DNA of 64,000 bases from Halisarca cf. caerulea (GCA_963170055.1 CAUJGJ010000040.1:1801801-1865800), one strand, 5' to 3'; positions 1 to 9,885 are shown, counted from the first letter of the stretch. Notes: a model not told the origin generated them from the sequence alone. Made by a program: numbers and translations.

Positions 1-120
1 TAGTGCTCGTATTTGCCTGAAAGAATAGATTCAAGACCAAAATACTTCAGAAGCCGCTATGGTGGCTCGTGAACAAAAATGGGTGTGTGATAAAATTTAA
101 TGCGAATGAAAAAGGGTTAA
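1..120. mobile_element. Right end of a TTAA-flanked MITE (starts outside window)
   Basis: The stretch ends in AAGGG followed by TTAA (117-120) and carries a degenerate GCCRCTATGGTGGC palindrome near 54-67. Read in reverse complement it matches the left end of the complete element at 55931-56889 over its whole length, including the GTTCACGAGCCAC block. The family is non-autonomous; a TTAA target suggests piggyBac-type mobilisation (inference). The left end lies before position 1. Confidence 0.7.
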
Positions 121-875
121 GCCCTCAGAATGGAGTTTCAGTAGTACTAGAAGACATATAATATATAAATCTATATAATGTGTGTGTCAGTGAAAATGGC
201 TCTATTGACTAGTCTCAAGTATAGGAAAAAAGCTTCAAATCTGCAAGCTTCCCAAGTAAGGGAGTACATTGGCTAGTCTAGTTGTTGATGTTGATGTTGG
301 GAAGTCAACTGTGCATGATATTGTAAAAAGCCAGGCCAAGTTGAAAAGTTCCTAGAAAGAAGTTGAAGAGGATGATTAATAATTATCAAGAAATAAAGAT
401 CAAAGGGAGGCAGATGTTGAATAACTAGATGGAGCAGTTTACCTTTGGCTTGTATAACAAACGTCATAATGTAAGAATAGCAATACATATAAGTTTTGGC
501 AGGCACTTCTGGCAGACACTGTCATTGTTAAACAGTTAATGACCATTAGCCAATAAAGTGGCTCGATTATTTAGAAGGTTCGTTTGCTGAGGAAAATCAC
601 TGAAATTGGTTTCTTCTCGCCATATTATATACTCACTGCTGTCCTCACTCATCAATTCAAAAATCGATATCAACACAGTTCGTGATTTTGAGGTTCTTTT
701 GTAACAGTACATTGGTTGTGTCAGGAGTGGCCATACCGGGAATGACACTCAGGCAGACAGTGGCCTGGGACTCTATATAGTGCAAGACACCATAAACTTC
801 CAATAGGAAGTAAGTGATAACAGTCGGTGAATTTTGAATTTGGAGCCAAGTAGCGCTCTAGCGACCGTTTGGACG
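121..875. other. Unassigned AT-rich interval
   Basis: No convincing gene. Two stretches sharing a GGCAGACA core and TGTCATT/GAATGACA near 505-530 and 735-765 may be a weak inverted repeat. The short open frames on the minus strand have no domain signature and are probably chance. Confidence 0.4.
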
Positions 876-879
876 GAGT

Positions 880-929
880 CCCAATGCCCGCCCACAAAAA
901 TGACGTCATTATTTGGTTGCTATGGTAAC
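880..929. promoter_or_regulatory. Promoter-like module: CCAAT, GC box, CRE and RFX X-box
   Basis: Within 50 bp there is CCAAT (880-884), a GC box CCCGCCC (886-892), a perfect palindromic CRE TGACGTCA (901-908) and GTTGCTATGGTAAC (916-929), which in reverse complement fits the RFX X-box consensus. A CAG/GTAAGT donor lies 128 bp further right, so a plus-strand first exon is possible. On the minus strand the order X-box, CRE, inverted CCAAT resembles the X1-X2-Y order of MHC class II promoters; that is only a spacing resemblance. Sites are seen; function is inferred. Confidence 0.45.
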
Positions 930-1057
930 TTATGCTTGTGCAATACTTGAAAATGGCCACTTTCACCGAATTTCGCAATTGAGAACATAAATAGAATTTC
1001 TTTTCCCAAGAGGCGGCGGATTAGAACCATTGGGGCATAATTCAAGTTTTATAACAG

Positions 1058-1141
1058 GTAAGTATATTTTCACGGACGTTTTTTCCCCTAAGTTCACGTA
1101 TTATCGCAAAATTGGCTTTTCAGTTTGTTTTATTGTTTCAG
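1058..1141 (+). other. Possible short spliceosomal intron
   Basis: CAG/GTAAGTAT at 1055-1065 is a near-ideal donor and TTTATTGTTTCAG ending at 1141 a good acceptor, giving an 84-bp intron. The upstream exon would start just after the CRE/X-box module. The only open frame in the downstream exon starts at ATG 1169 and runs 37 codons, so the transcript may be a 5' UTR or noncoding. An alternative acceptor (TTTTCAG) ends at 1123. Confidence 0.3.
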
Positions 1142-1589
1142 AGTGTTGTAGCGCTTATGTAGAAATTTTATGACTAATCAGAAAGCACTGTGTATGTTCT
1201 GTATATTATTAGAAAGGGTACATGTCTATCTAAAATCTCACGGACGATTTTGTCTGTACAATTCTTTTTCATCCAGAAAATCGTGATATTTTTATAGCTG
1301 TGTGCCTATAATATATGCAGTTTCCAGTTTATTAGTGTAAAGTACATGGAACTTAATGTGCATCAAAAAGATGGCGTTTACAATACAAAATACTCAATTA
1401 CAGACAGAATACTTGTGAATACATGGTGTGTGAAAACAAAAATTACAGTTAAAGTGCCTGTAAATACATGATGTGTGTGAAAACAAAGCCAATACAGATA
1501 TATCGTCATTTGGGTTACAGTACACTAGGTCTACGGTGTGATTTTGTACACCTTAACAGCTGCCATAGCATCTACTCCTGTAATCAATG

Positions 1590-1930
1590 AAACAATATAC
1601 ACATTTTTATTTGAATAGATAAAGTTAAATTTACTTGTCTAAAATCACAAATAGCAAGAATTTGTAAGAATAGCAAATAACGTAGCTAATAATCATAGGA
1701 ATTCTCATTTTCTTTAAATAAAATTTTAGCTAGCAAGATGCACATATTTTTATTTGAATAGATAAAGTTGTCCAAAAATCACAAATAGCATCCATCCACT
1801 CCAAGGGGTGCATAACTTAGATAATAATCCTATAGGAATTTTCATTTTCTTTAAATGTTAGATGGCAAGATGCACATATTTTTATTTGAATAGATAAAGT
1901 TAAATTCACTTGTCCAAATTCACAAATATC
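1590..1930. repeat. Three diverged tandem copies of a ~130-bp unit
   Basis: The phrase ATTTTTATTTGAATAGATAA recurs at about 1601, 1748 and 1880, each followed by AAAGTT and a CACAAATA block. Unit length is about 130-145 bp. No coding potential. Confidence 0.75.
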
Positions 1931-2345
1931 TCCTATATGTTGTATCTCCTAAGTATGTTGTTGTGTCTCCTATGTACATATGGTGTTGTATCTCCTAAGT
2001 ATGTTGTTGTGTGTCCTATGTACATATGGTGTTGTATCTCCTAAGTACGTTGTTGTGTCTCCTAAGTATGTTGTTGTGTGTCCTATGTGCATATGGTGTT
2101 GTATCTCCTAAGTACGTTGTTGTGTCTCCTAAGTATGTTGTTGTGTGTCCTATGTGCATATGTTGTTGTGTGTCCTATGTACGTACATATGTTGTTGTGT
2201 TTCCTAAGTATGTTGTTGTGTCTTCTATGTACATATGTTGTTGTATCTCCTAACTATGCTGTTGTGTCTCCTATGTATGTTGTTGTGTCTCCTCCTATGT
2301 ACGTATTCTGTATGTTGCTATGTCTTGGGTTGTTGTCTCCTGTGT
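1925..2345. repeat. Minisatellite of TGTTGTTGTGTCTCCTA-type units
   Basis: An irregular array built from TCTCCTAAGTATGTTGTTGTG and TCCTATGTACATATG modules that alternate and duplicate as pairs. Several overlapping open frames run through it only because the repeat lacks stops; they are not genes. Confidence 0.85.
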
Positions 2346-2457
2346 TCTTTGCTGTCTCGCGCATTGTACGTAGTTCATCCTGGTTTCCCTATGCCTGCAT
2401 TTAGTGTTGTCTCATGTGCTGTTGTGTACACACATACGTACGTACATGCATACCTTA

Positions 2458-2679
2458 TGTCGAATAATGTAACCGTTCAGTCAATAGCAAATAATTCCAG
2501 ACACTCAAGATGATTACAAAGATCAGCATGCATAGTTATATAGGAGATAAAGGATATCAGATTACACACAAAGATACAGGGCATGAGAATCATCATGGCT
2601 ACAAACACAATCACGCCTAAACACTTACAGTTATAGAAGTTAGTCTAGCTAGGTTACTGTCGGGGCACATTATGCCACA
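2458..2679 (-). repeat. 3' LTR (222 bp)
   Basis: On the minus strand it starts TGTGGCATAATG right after the polypurine tract and ends TTCGACA, giving the usual TGT...ACA ends. The last codons of gag-pol overlap it by about 10 bp. Confidence 0.85.
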
Positions 2680-5600
2680 TCTCCCTTTCTCCAGTATGTT
2701 AGCCTCTCAGGCGGTCTGATAGAGGTACCGGAACGTAAACAGGTCATCATGGTGGGTTGTGGAGTAGTGGCATTGTCGTCAGTGGTTGGCTGTACTGAAG
2801 TGTCTGGAGAACGAGGTGCTAGATGGATTCGGTTCCTGCGCACTTGTCCAGATGGAGTAGAGACAAGGTAGGACCTCGAGGTCCTCAAGGTAGAAGTGAT
2901 ATGACCTGGAACCTGGTTGGTGTTAGTACGGACCCAAACTGGTGAATCTTCCGGAAGTTGGGGTAGTGGTTTTGTTCGGTGGCGCCTGTCATAATTTGAC
3001 TTCTGCTGAGACTTGAACTCTTTGTCTTTGTCAGCGAATGATTGCAGGTATGGCCACTCGGGAACGAAATGCTTGCTGATTTGTGGTACATCTGTGCGGA
3101 TACGTCTACCCATGAGCAATTCTGCAGGGCTTAATCCACACCAGGGCAGTGGGGTTGAACGGTAGCTGAGCATTGCCATGTAGGGATCAGTTGACTGGTT
3201 GAGTAGTTGCTTTACTGTCTTGACAGCTCGCTCAACATGTCCATTACTTTGTGGGTAATGCGGGCTGCTGGTGGTGTGTGTGAATGAGTACTCTGAGGCA
3301 AAGGCTTTCATGGTCATTGAATCGAACTGTGGGCCATTGTCACTCATTAGTACTGCTGGGATGCCATGTCTTGAGAATATGGATTTCAGGGCGCTGATGA
3401 TGCTCTTGGATGTGGTACATGTTAGCTTTAGTACTTCAGGAAAACGTGAAAAATAATCAACTACGAGAAGGTAGGTAACTCCGTTTAGATCAAAAAGATC
3501 TGCACCAACTTTCTCCCATGGGTGATGAGGCAATGGAGAGGGGATCAATGGCTCTCTGTGCTGGGGATGATTCTTGGTACATTCTGGGCACTTGTTCACG
3601 TGTGCTTCAATTTCACGGGATACTCCGGGCCACCATACCGATCTGGAAATCCTTTCTCTGCACCGCTGAATACCTTGGTGTCCCTGGTGAATCTTCTGTA
3701 GGGTTTCACTTTGGAGGCATTTGGGGATGACAATTCTGTCCCTGAAAAGCAAAAGATGGTCGTGAACAGTTAACTCACTTTTTGCTGACCAGTATGGGAC
3801 TAGGTCTCCCTTGAGGGTATGGCGTTGAGGCCATCCTTCACGGCAATAGGTGAGGAGGGTAGAGCAAGTTGAATCTGATGCTTGTGCGATTCGATAAGAC
3901 TCTAGGCGGTCTTTGCTTGCTGGAAGTTGTGATACAATGGCTTTGATGAAAAATTCTGTAGTTTCTTTCAAGTGAGAAGGAGTGATAGTGTTAGGCAATG
4001 GTGCTCTTGAAAGAGTGTCTGCCGTGTACAGAAGCTTCCCTGGGACATGGGCAATAGTGTAGTGGAATCTCATTAGTCTCAGGCGAAAACGTAGCACTCG
4101 AGGTGGCAGCTGATCTAAGCTCTTGGTAGAAAGAATAGGAACGAGGGGCTTATGATCAGTTTCGATGTGAAACTGCTTCCCAATCAAGTACTCGGAGAAT
4201 TTTTCACATGTCCAGGTAGCTGCTAGGGCTTCTTTCTCGATCTGGGCGTAACGACTCTCTGTTTCAGACATTGATCTTGAGGCAAACGTGACTGGCTTCC
4301 ATTCTTGATCATGGTGCTGCATTAATACTGCACCCAATCCATAGGCGGATGCATCGGCTGAAACTTTTGTTTCAAGAGAAGGGTCATAGTGAGCAAGGGT
4401 TGAGGGCTGCGAAAGTAACTCTTTAACTTTCTCGAATGCTTCCTCCTGACTGGGTCCCCACAGCCAGGCTCTCTTGATGCTGAGTAGCTCTCTCAAAGGT
4501 TTGGACGTCTCTGCAATGTGAGGAGTGAACTTACTGAGTTGGTTTACCATACCCATGAAACGACGTAACTCTGATACTGTTGAGGGTGCCTTCATCTGGC
4601 GGATTGCTGCAGTCTTCTTAGGATCTGCTGAGATGCCTTCCTTGCTGATCACGTGACCAAGGAATGTGAGTTTCTCCTTGCTGAACTCGCATTTGTCTGG
4701 ATTCAGTGTAATTCCGCTGGACTGGATTCTCTTGAGGGCCTTGGTGAGTCGTTGGTCATGCTCCTCTTGGCTGCTCCCATAGATCAAGACATCGTCCATC
4801 TGACAAAGGATACCTTCAAGACCTGTCAAGATCTTGCACATTCTCTTCTGGAAGTGTTCCGGGGCACTCGATATGCCAAATGGCATTTTATTGAAACAAT
4901 ATCTCCCGAAAGGTGTGAGGAAGGTTGTTAGATGACGAGAGGACTTTGCCAATGGGATTTGCCAGAATCCACTATTAGCATCCAGTTTGGAGAACACGGC
5001 TGCTCCAGCTAGTTGTGCGAGTGTTTCGTCCACTTTTGGTAACGGATGCACCTCCCTAAGGACACTCTCATTCAGTGGCTTCAGGTCAACGCAGATGCGC
5101 ACGTCACCTGATGGCTTGGGTACTACTACCATGCCCGCACACCAATCAGTGGGCTCATCTACCTTTGAAATTACTCCCAAAGTCTCCATGCGATCTAGCT
5201 CCTTCTTCACCTTGGTGCGAAGGGGAATGGGAACGTTTCTTGGGGTAAAGATAGAGTGTGGTTGTGCGTCGGGTTTCAGATGAATTGTGAAGTCGCCTTC
5301 AAATGAGCCTAATCCTTCGAATAGCTTCGGGTATTGGTTAATGATGCTCTCCTTGGGGGTTTCCTTGAGTGAATCTACTCTGGTAAGCAGTTGCAAGGCT
5401 ACAATGGCTGGTAATCCGAGAAGGTTGGATGTGAGCGTCTGGAGGACATACACAGATTGTTCACATGATGCAGAACCTACACTGAGTTTGACATTGGTAG
5501 TTCCCAGAACTTTCAGTGGTTTGCGATCTGGACCACAAAGGGTCTTGTTGGATGGATTGAGTTGTGCTCCAGGGAGAGATTGGAAGGTTGCCTCCGAAAT

Positions 5601-6545
5601 GGCTGTCACCTCCGCTCCTGTGTCGAGTTTGAACTTCTGTCTCTGTCCATTTACGTTCACGAATGATGTCCATGATTTGTCTCCTACTGTACGGATGGTG
5701 TTGAGAAAGCATTCCTGTGATTCCTCCTGGACTGTGCCAACTGACTTTGATTGGCACACGGAACTGAAGTGGCCTTTCTTTTTGCACTTGTGGCAAACAG
5801 CTTGGTTAGCTGGGCACTCCGCTCGAGGATGAGGACTTCTCCCACACCGAAAGCACTTTTGACCACTCGCCAGTGGTCTAGACGGCTGGCGAAATGTCCG
5901 AGGGCGATTCTCTGGTCGCGATGGGGGTTGTTTTCTCCCGTTATTGGAACCTTTGCTGAATTTGTGCTTCATAGCGTCTAATGCTGCAGGCGGTTCTTGC
6001 TTAACTCCGGATTTTAGGATTTCCTGCTGTTCATGGACTGCCTCCCTCTGGCGAATAGACTTCTTGGCCTTCTCAAGAGTCAGATCGGCGTCCATCTGTA
6101 GTCGTTCAGACAGGGTAGTATCGCGGATTCCTACAACGAGACGATCGCTGATCATTTCGTCCTTCAGATCACCGTAAGCACAGTTTTCTACGAGATGATA
6201 CAATGCAGTGATGTACTGCTCTGACGTTTCGTCCTGCAGTTGATGTCTCTGGTTGAATCGGGCACGCTCAAATATGACATTCTTCCGAACTTGAAAAAAT
6301 TCTTCGAACTTCCCTAGCACTGTGTCGTACTTCTTTCTGTCGTCGTCGGAAATGTGCGTGGACCTCAAAACGTCCTCTGCAGTCTCTCCTAGGCAATAAA
6401 GTAACGTGCTGACCTGTCGTGGCTCTGGGTCGTCGGATAAACCTGACGCTGATCGGAACTGCTCGAATCTCCTTTTCCACCGAGGCCATTCGTCGGGGTT
6501 CTTGAAATTAAAGGGATCTGGTGGCTGTAACCGCAGTTGTGCCAT
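2670..6545 (-). CDS. Gag-Pol polyprotein, Ty3/Gypsy class (1291 aa)
   Basis: A single uninterrupted frame. Gag spans about 1-230 and ends in two CX2CX4HX4C zinc knuckles (C231-C244 and C251-C264). Aspartic protease follows with KLDTGAE (DTG 308-310) and LLGLPAI near 375. Reverse transcriptase covers about 430-640 with QMDD (D584, D585). RNase H has D731, E770 and D797 (ETDHKPL). Integrase has an HH...CC zinc finger (H953, H956, C986, C989) and the DD(35)E core D1016, D1069, E1105. No chromodomain is visible at the C-terminus. The ATG lies 20 bp inside the primer binding site. All catalytic residues are present, so the element may be active. Gag and Pol share one frame, so no frameshift is needed. 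Confidence 0.95.
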   Translation of the reverse strand: MAQLRLQPPDPFNFKNPDEWPRWKRRFEQFRSASGLSDDPEPRQVSTLLYCLGETAEDVLRSTHISDDDRKKYDTVLGKFEEFFQVRKNVIFERARFNQRHQLQDETSEQYITALYHLVENCAYGDLKDEMISDRLVVGIRDTTLSERLQMDADLTLEKAKKSIRQREAVHEQQEILKSGVKQEPPAALDAMKHKFSKGSNNGRKQPPSRPENRPRTFRQPSRPLASGQKCFRCGRSPHPRAECPANQAVCHKCKKKGHFSSVCQSKSVGTVQEESQECFLNTIRTVGDKSWTSFVNVNGQRQKFKLDTGAEVTAISEATFQSLPGAQLNPSNKTLCGPDRKPLKVLGTTNVKLSVGSASCEQSVYVLQTLTSNLLGLPAIVALQLLTRVDSLKETPKESIINQYPKLFEGLGSFEGDFTIHLKPDAQPHSIFTPRNVPIPLRTKVKKELDRMETLGVISKVDEPTDWCAGMVVVPKPSGDVRICVDLKPLNESVLREVHPLPKVDETLAQLAGAAVFSKLDANSGFWQIPLAKSSRHLTTFLTPFGRYCFNKMPFGISSAPEHFQKRMCKILTGLEGILCQMDDVLIYGSSQEEHDQRLTKALKRIQSSGITLNPDKCEFSKEKLTFLGHVISKEGISADPKKTAAIRQMKAPSTVSELRRFMGMVNQLSKFTPHIAETSKPLRELLSIKRAWLWGPSQEEAFEKVKELLSQPSTLAHYDPSLETKVSADASAYGLGAVLMQHHDQEWKPVTFASRSMSETESRYAQIEKEALAATWTCEKFSEYLIGKQFHIETDHKPLVPILSTKSLDQLPPRVLRFRLRLMRFHYTIAHVPGKLLYTADTLSRAPLPNTITPSHLKETTEFFIKAIVSQLPASKDRLESYRIAQASDSTCSTLLTYCREGWPQRHTLKGDLVPYWSAKSELTVHDHLLLFRDRIVIPKCLQSETLQKIHQGHQGIQRCRERISRSVWWPGVSREIEAHVNKCPECTKNHPQHREPLIPSPLPHHPWEKVGADLFDLNGVTYLLVVDYFSRFPEVLKLTCTTSKSIISALKSIFSRHGIPAVLMSDNGPQFDSMTMKAFASEYSFTHTTSSPHYPQSNGHVERAVKTVKQLLNQSTDPYMAMLSYRSTPLPWCGLSPAELLMGRRIRTDVPQISKHFVPEWPYLQSFADKDKEFKSQQKSNYDRRHRTKPLPQLPEDSPVWVRTNTNQVPGHITSTLRTSRSYLVSTPSGQVRRNRIHLAPRSPDTSVQPTTDDNATTPQPTMMTCLRSGTSIRPPERLTYWRKGDVA
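2680..2692 (-). other. Polypurine tract
   Basis: GGAGAAAGGGAGA on the minus strand lies directly before the 3' LTR, where plus-strand DNA synthesis of an LTR element is primed. It also encodes residues near the C-terminus (WRKGD). Confidence 0.8.
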
Positions 6546-6564
6546 TCTCTTAGTCTCTAGAGCG

Positions 6565-6582
6565 ATCCCACTTCTGACACCA
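6565..6582 (-). other. Primer binding site for tRNA-Leu
   Basis: The plus strand reads ATCCCACTTCTGACACCA, the exact 3' end (with CCA) that I know from animal tRNA-Leu(CAA). It touches the LTR directly, as expected for a minus-strand priming site. Confidence 0.85.
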
Positions 6583-6781
6583 TGTCGAATAATGTAACCG
6601 TTCAGTCAATAGCAAATAATTCCAGACACTCAAGATGATTACAAAGATCAGCATGCATAGTTATATAGGAGATAAAGGATATCAGATTACACACAAAGAT
6701 ACAGGGCATGAGAATCATCATGGCTACAAACACAATCACGCCTAAACACTTACAGTTATAGAAGTTAGTCTAGCTAGGTTA
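6583..6781 (-). repeat. 5' LTR, 23 bp short at its outer end
   Basis: Matches the other LTR base for base by eye over 199 bp, but starts TAACCT on the minus strand instead of TGTGGCATAATG. Despite the missing end it is followed by CCTTA, which repeats the base pairs left of the 3' LTR. Confidence 0.85.
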
Positions 6782-6867
6782 CCTTATACACCAGATGCCT
6801 ATGCCCCCTCCCTCCCCCAATAAGATAAGAGCAATAAGTACGTGATCTAAGATTAAGTATGTAACTT

Positions 6868-6945
6868 AGTACTAAATAACTAATAACTAATTGTACTAAA
6901 TAACTAATAACTAATTGTAAATAACTAATAACTAATTGTATAAGT
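6868..6945. repeat. Short tandem repeat of AACTAATAACTAATTGTA
   Basis: About four imperfect units of 18-24 bp, lying between the retrotransposon and the large minisatellite. Confidence 0.75.
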
Positions 6946-7121
6946 GATATACAATGTATAAGGATAATAATTCCCTTTTTAAAGTCTTGCTTAATTGTAT
7001 TTCCTTGATCTTGCTCTGTAGTTGCTAAACCACACCTGAGGAAAACAAACAATGCATCAATGTTCTCTCTCTGTGTGTAAGTGTGTGTAAGTGTGTGTAA
7101 GTGTGTATACACTGTCTGTAC

Positions 7122-7940
7122 TGTACTGGTATGGCAATGAGTTGTACTGGTATGGCAATGAAGTGTACTGGTATGGCAACGAGGTGTACTGGTATGGCAA
7201 TGAACCGTACTGGTATAGCAGTGAGCCGTACTGGTATAGCAGGTAGCCGTACTGATATAGCAATGAGCTGTACTGGTATGGCAATGAGCCGTACTGGTAT
7301 GGCAACGAGGTGTACTGGTATGGCAATGAACCGTACTGGTATAGCAGTGAGCCGTACTGGTATAGCAGGTAGCCGTACTGATATAGCAATGAGCTGTACT
7401 GGTATGGCAATGAGCCGTACTGGTATGGCAACGAGGTGTACTGGTATGGCAATGAGCCGTACTGGTATGGCAACGAGGTGTACTGGTATGGCAATGAGCC
7501 GTACTGGTATGGCCACGAGGTGTACTGGTATGGCAACGAGGTGTACTGGTATGGCAATGAGCCGTACTGGTATGGCAATGAGCTGTACTGGTATAGCAAT
7601 GAGCTGTACTGGTATGGCAATGAGCTGCTGTACTGGTATAGTAATGAACTGTACTGGTATGGCAATGAAGTGTACTGGTATGGCAACGAGGTGTACTGGT
7701 ATGGCAATGAGCTGTACTGGTACTGGTACTGGTATGGCAATGAGCCGTACTGGTATGGCAATGAGGTGTACTGGTATGGCAATGAGCCGTACTGGTATAG
7801 CAATGAGCCGTACTGGTATGGCAATGAGGCGTACTGGTATAGCAATGAGCTGTACTGGTATGGCAATGAGCTGTACTGGTATAGCAATGAGCCGTACTGG
7901 TATGGCAATGAGCCGTACTGGTATGGCAATGAGCTGTACT
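7122..7940. repeat. 21-bp minisatellite, about 39 units
   Basis: Unit GTACTGGTATGGCAATGAGC plus one base, with variants at a few positions (AATGAG/AACGAG, GGC/AGC). One stretch of six units (126 bp) is itself duplicated: the segment from 7201 recurs at 7327. Since 21 is a multiple of three, long open frames appear on both strands; these are side effects. The array begins at the splice donor of the FN3 exon. Confidence 0.95.
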
Positions 7941-7946
7941 GTACAC

Positions 7947-8153
7947 CTGGTAGGAGATTGGAGAGGGTGATCTGTGTGGAGGTGAGAGTGTATTGTAGGA
8001 CAGTGCCGTCTGTGATGTTGGTGAGGGTGACAGTGTAGGTGAGGGGTCCAGGAGGGTTTCCAGCATCTGATGGTGTACTCCAAGTCACTTGGATAGATCT
8101 CGAGAATGGTGGGATGTTGAAAAGGCTTAGCATCTGCAGTGCACTGGGTGGGA
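7947..8153 (-). CDS. Exon encoding a fibronectin type III domain (partial gene)
   Basis: A 207-bp exon, read on the minus strand. The acceptor is a pyrimidine-rich tract ending in CATGCAG (rc of 8154-8160) and the donor is CCAG/GTGTAC (rc of 7941-7950). Both junctions are phase 1, giving 69 codons. The product begins PPSALQ and contains SIQVTWSTP, PLTYTVTL and LSNLLPG, the strand B tryptophan, strand C and the E-F region of an FN3 fold; the last strands would come from the next exon. FN3 domains usually serve adhesion or receptor ectodomains. The next exon is not seen: minisatellite and retrotransposon occupy the downstream side. It may be a piece of a larger gene or a stranded relic. Confidence 0.65.
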
Positions 8154-8227
8154 CTGCATGGAGGTGAATAAGGAACAGTAGCATAAAGAATTGATATCGT
8201 CACGATTGTCTTCTTGATTATTGACTG

Positions 8228-8840
8228 CATTTGCCTCTGTGAACATGTGATATCATGTGGCAAAGGCCTAGAGAAAAAACTCTTGTGCACAAGGATTTTA
8301 TGGCGAAGAAGGTGTGGGTCTAAATCTCTGCCTAGATAGTTATAACTTTGTCAGATTATCCCTACAGGACTGAACTTCAAATTCTGATTTGGGGAAGATT
8401 GTCACTCTATCCGTTCAGTTCATGTACAGCCACTTGTTTCTATTGCTGTTCTTTCTGATCAGAAATCCTTCGACATAACAGCCGTGGAGCAGCGAAACAA
8501 TGGAGCAGCATTTTCCCCGATTCAGAAAAGTAAGCTTTGGACATGCTCTGTCTTTTGAATTCACTTACACATATAAATTCAGATGTCTTGACCAGCGCCT
8601 TTTGCGTTTTTTGCTTATTTTGGTATGATTAGAAATCGACCATGTACAACATGTATGATATGTTTTTGGCTCTTTACATTACATATCCACAAAATATGAA
8701 TGCATGTTCAAAGTACTATCTAGACGGTTTCTGGAGTCTTTCCACCTTCAGGAAGAGAAACAAGGCATTCGTACAGGATATTTGCAAGCAGCAGCCATTT
8801 TGTTTTTTGGGCATGCTATCAACATGGATAGTGGTGAAAA
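8228..8840. mobile_element. Degenerate MITE, same subfamily as 30661-31437
   Basis: From ACATGTGATATCATGTG (8244) onward it follows the intact copy at 30661-31437 through AAGGATTTTATGGCGAA, TTCTGATTTGGGGAAGATTG and GAAAAGTAAG to CCATTTTGTTTT near 8800. Both termini are worn or missing. Confidence 0.7.
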
Positions 8841-8844
8841 ATTA

Positions 8845-9256
8845 GTTTTACCTATTGTAATCTAATTCCCGCGATATGGCTCCTTTGCACAACTGTTTAG
8901 ATGACCAGGTTTTTGAAAAAATCTCAGTTGTTAAAAGTGTCTCTCCATTGCAATTTGGCACAAGGCTGTCACGCTATATGATGATGTCACCAACAGTAAC
9001 AATCGGTGAAATCGATGATACTTCTAGCACGAACGAATAACTATTAGAACATCTCAAAAACACTATGTGCAGACAAATGCGACATTCGATAAATTCTCTC
9101 CTGTTTGTGAGCAAGAAGCCTGATTCTTCAAGTGCCTTTATAAACATTCACGTGACAAATGCGTGTGTATCAATAAAACGTGGTAATATTAAATCAAGTT
9201 CCCTTGTAAACCACACAACACCCATCTGTTTACAGAAAATGCACGTTATACCTGCA
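8845..9256. mobile_element. Truncated CGCAGG-type MITE
   Basis: Reverse-complement match to the left part of 49943-50819: CCCGCGATATGGCTCCT, AACCACACAACACCC and a terminal TGCACGTTATACCTGCA ending at 9256. The other end is lost. Confidence 0.65.
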
Positions 9257-9540
9257 TAATTCCTAAATAATATTATAAATGTACATTGTCATGTAATATT
9301 GTATTATATATATATGCACAAACATGCATATTATTTTATATAATAACTAAATTTGGGCAAATTGAATAGCATGCATACCATAGGTCGATTGCACTTCTAG
9401 CCTCTTGGTTTCTGTCTATCTTTGCCAACAAAAATTACATCATCAAGAGGTGACTCTTCACAATGTGGATCAGATGAGGGTTGCTTATAGTTGATGTTAT
9501 GCACCTCTCTTACACTCTTACACTAGAATGCACATCTGGT

Positions 9541-9885
9541 TGTATGTGGGACATGTCCAGATTTGTTATGATATCATTCCACAGTTTACATAACGAGGAA
9601 TACATTGTTTGTCAGCAGCAATATAATTTTACTCGTGCGCTTATTTACTGGTTCAGTCATCATCTTAGATTTCAAGTGCCACATGTTGGCATGTGACCCC
9701 TCTGAATCGGTTGCAGAGTTTTAGTTTTCTCCTGCGTGCTAGGTGAGAGAGCATGCTCGAAGTGCTTTGTAGTACCAGCTGTGAGTGTAGTAGCTATTGG
9801 TTTGATACAACTTCTCCATGTTGCAAATTTTGATCATTTGTTTCCCTTCCCAAGTTATAGGTTCTTGAAGTTTGTGTTTGTGCTC
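9541..9885. mobile_element. Left half of a CGCATG-type MITE
   Basis: Starts TGTATGTGGGACATGTCC and tracks the element at 34120-34850 (TTGTTATGATA, GTGACC, GTTTTAGTTTTC, CCAAGTTATAGG) before the match fades near 9885. Confidence 0.6.

Larger units (their letters stand above)
2458..6781 (-). mobile_element. Complete Ty3/Gypsy LTR retrotransposon
   Basis: Minus-strand order: 5' LTR (6583-6781), tRNA-Leu primer binding site (6565-6582), one gag-pol frame (6545-2670), polypurine tract (2680-2692), 3' LTR (2458-2679). The shared LTR sequence matches by eye without a mismatch and the frame is open, so the insertion is young. CCTTA flanks both sides (2453-2457 and 6782-6786), a 5-bp target duplication typical of the group. 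The 5' LTR lacks the outer 23 bp present in the 3' LTR. Confidence 0.95.

Noticed and set aside
2670..6600. Open frames on the plus strand across the retrotransposon (for example 5287-5832)
   Set aside because: Antisense shadows of gag-pol without any domain of their own.
6774..8290. Long open frames on both strands (200-430 codons) of YWYGNEP, SLPYQY or similar heptads
   Set aside because: They exist because the 21-bp unit lacks stops in several frames at once; only the FN3 exon has splice sites and a domain.
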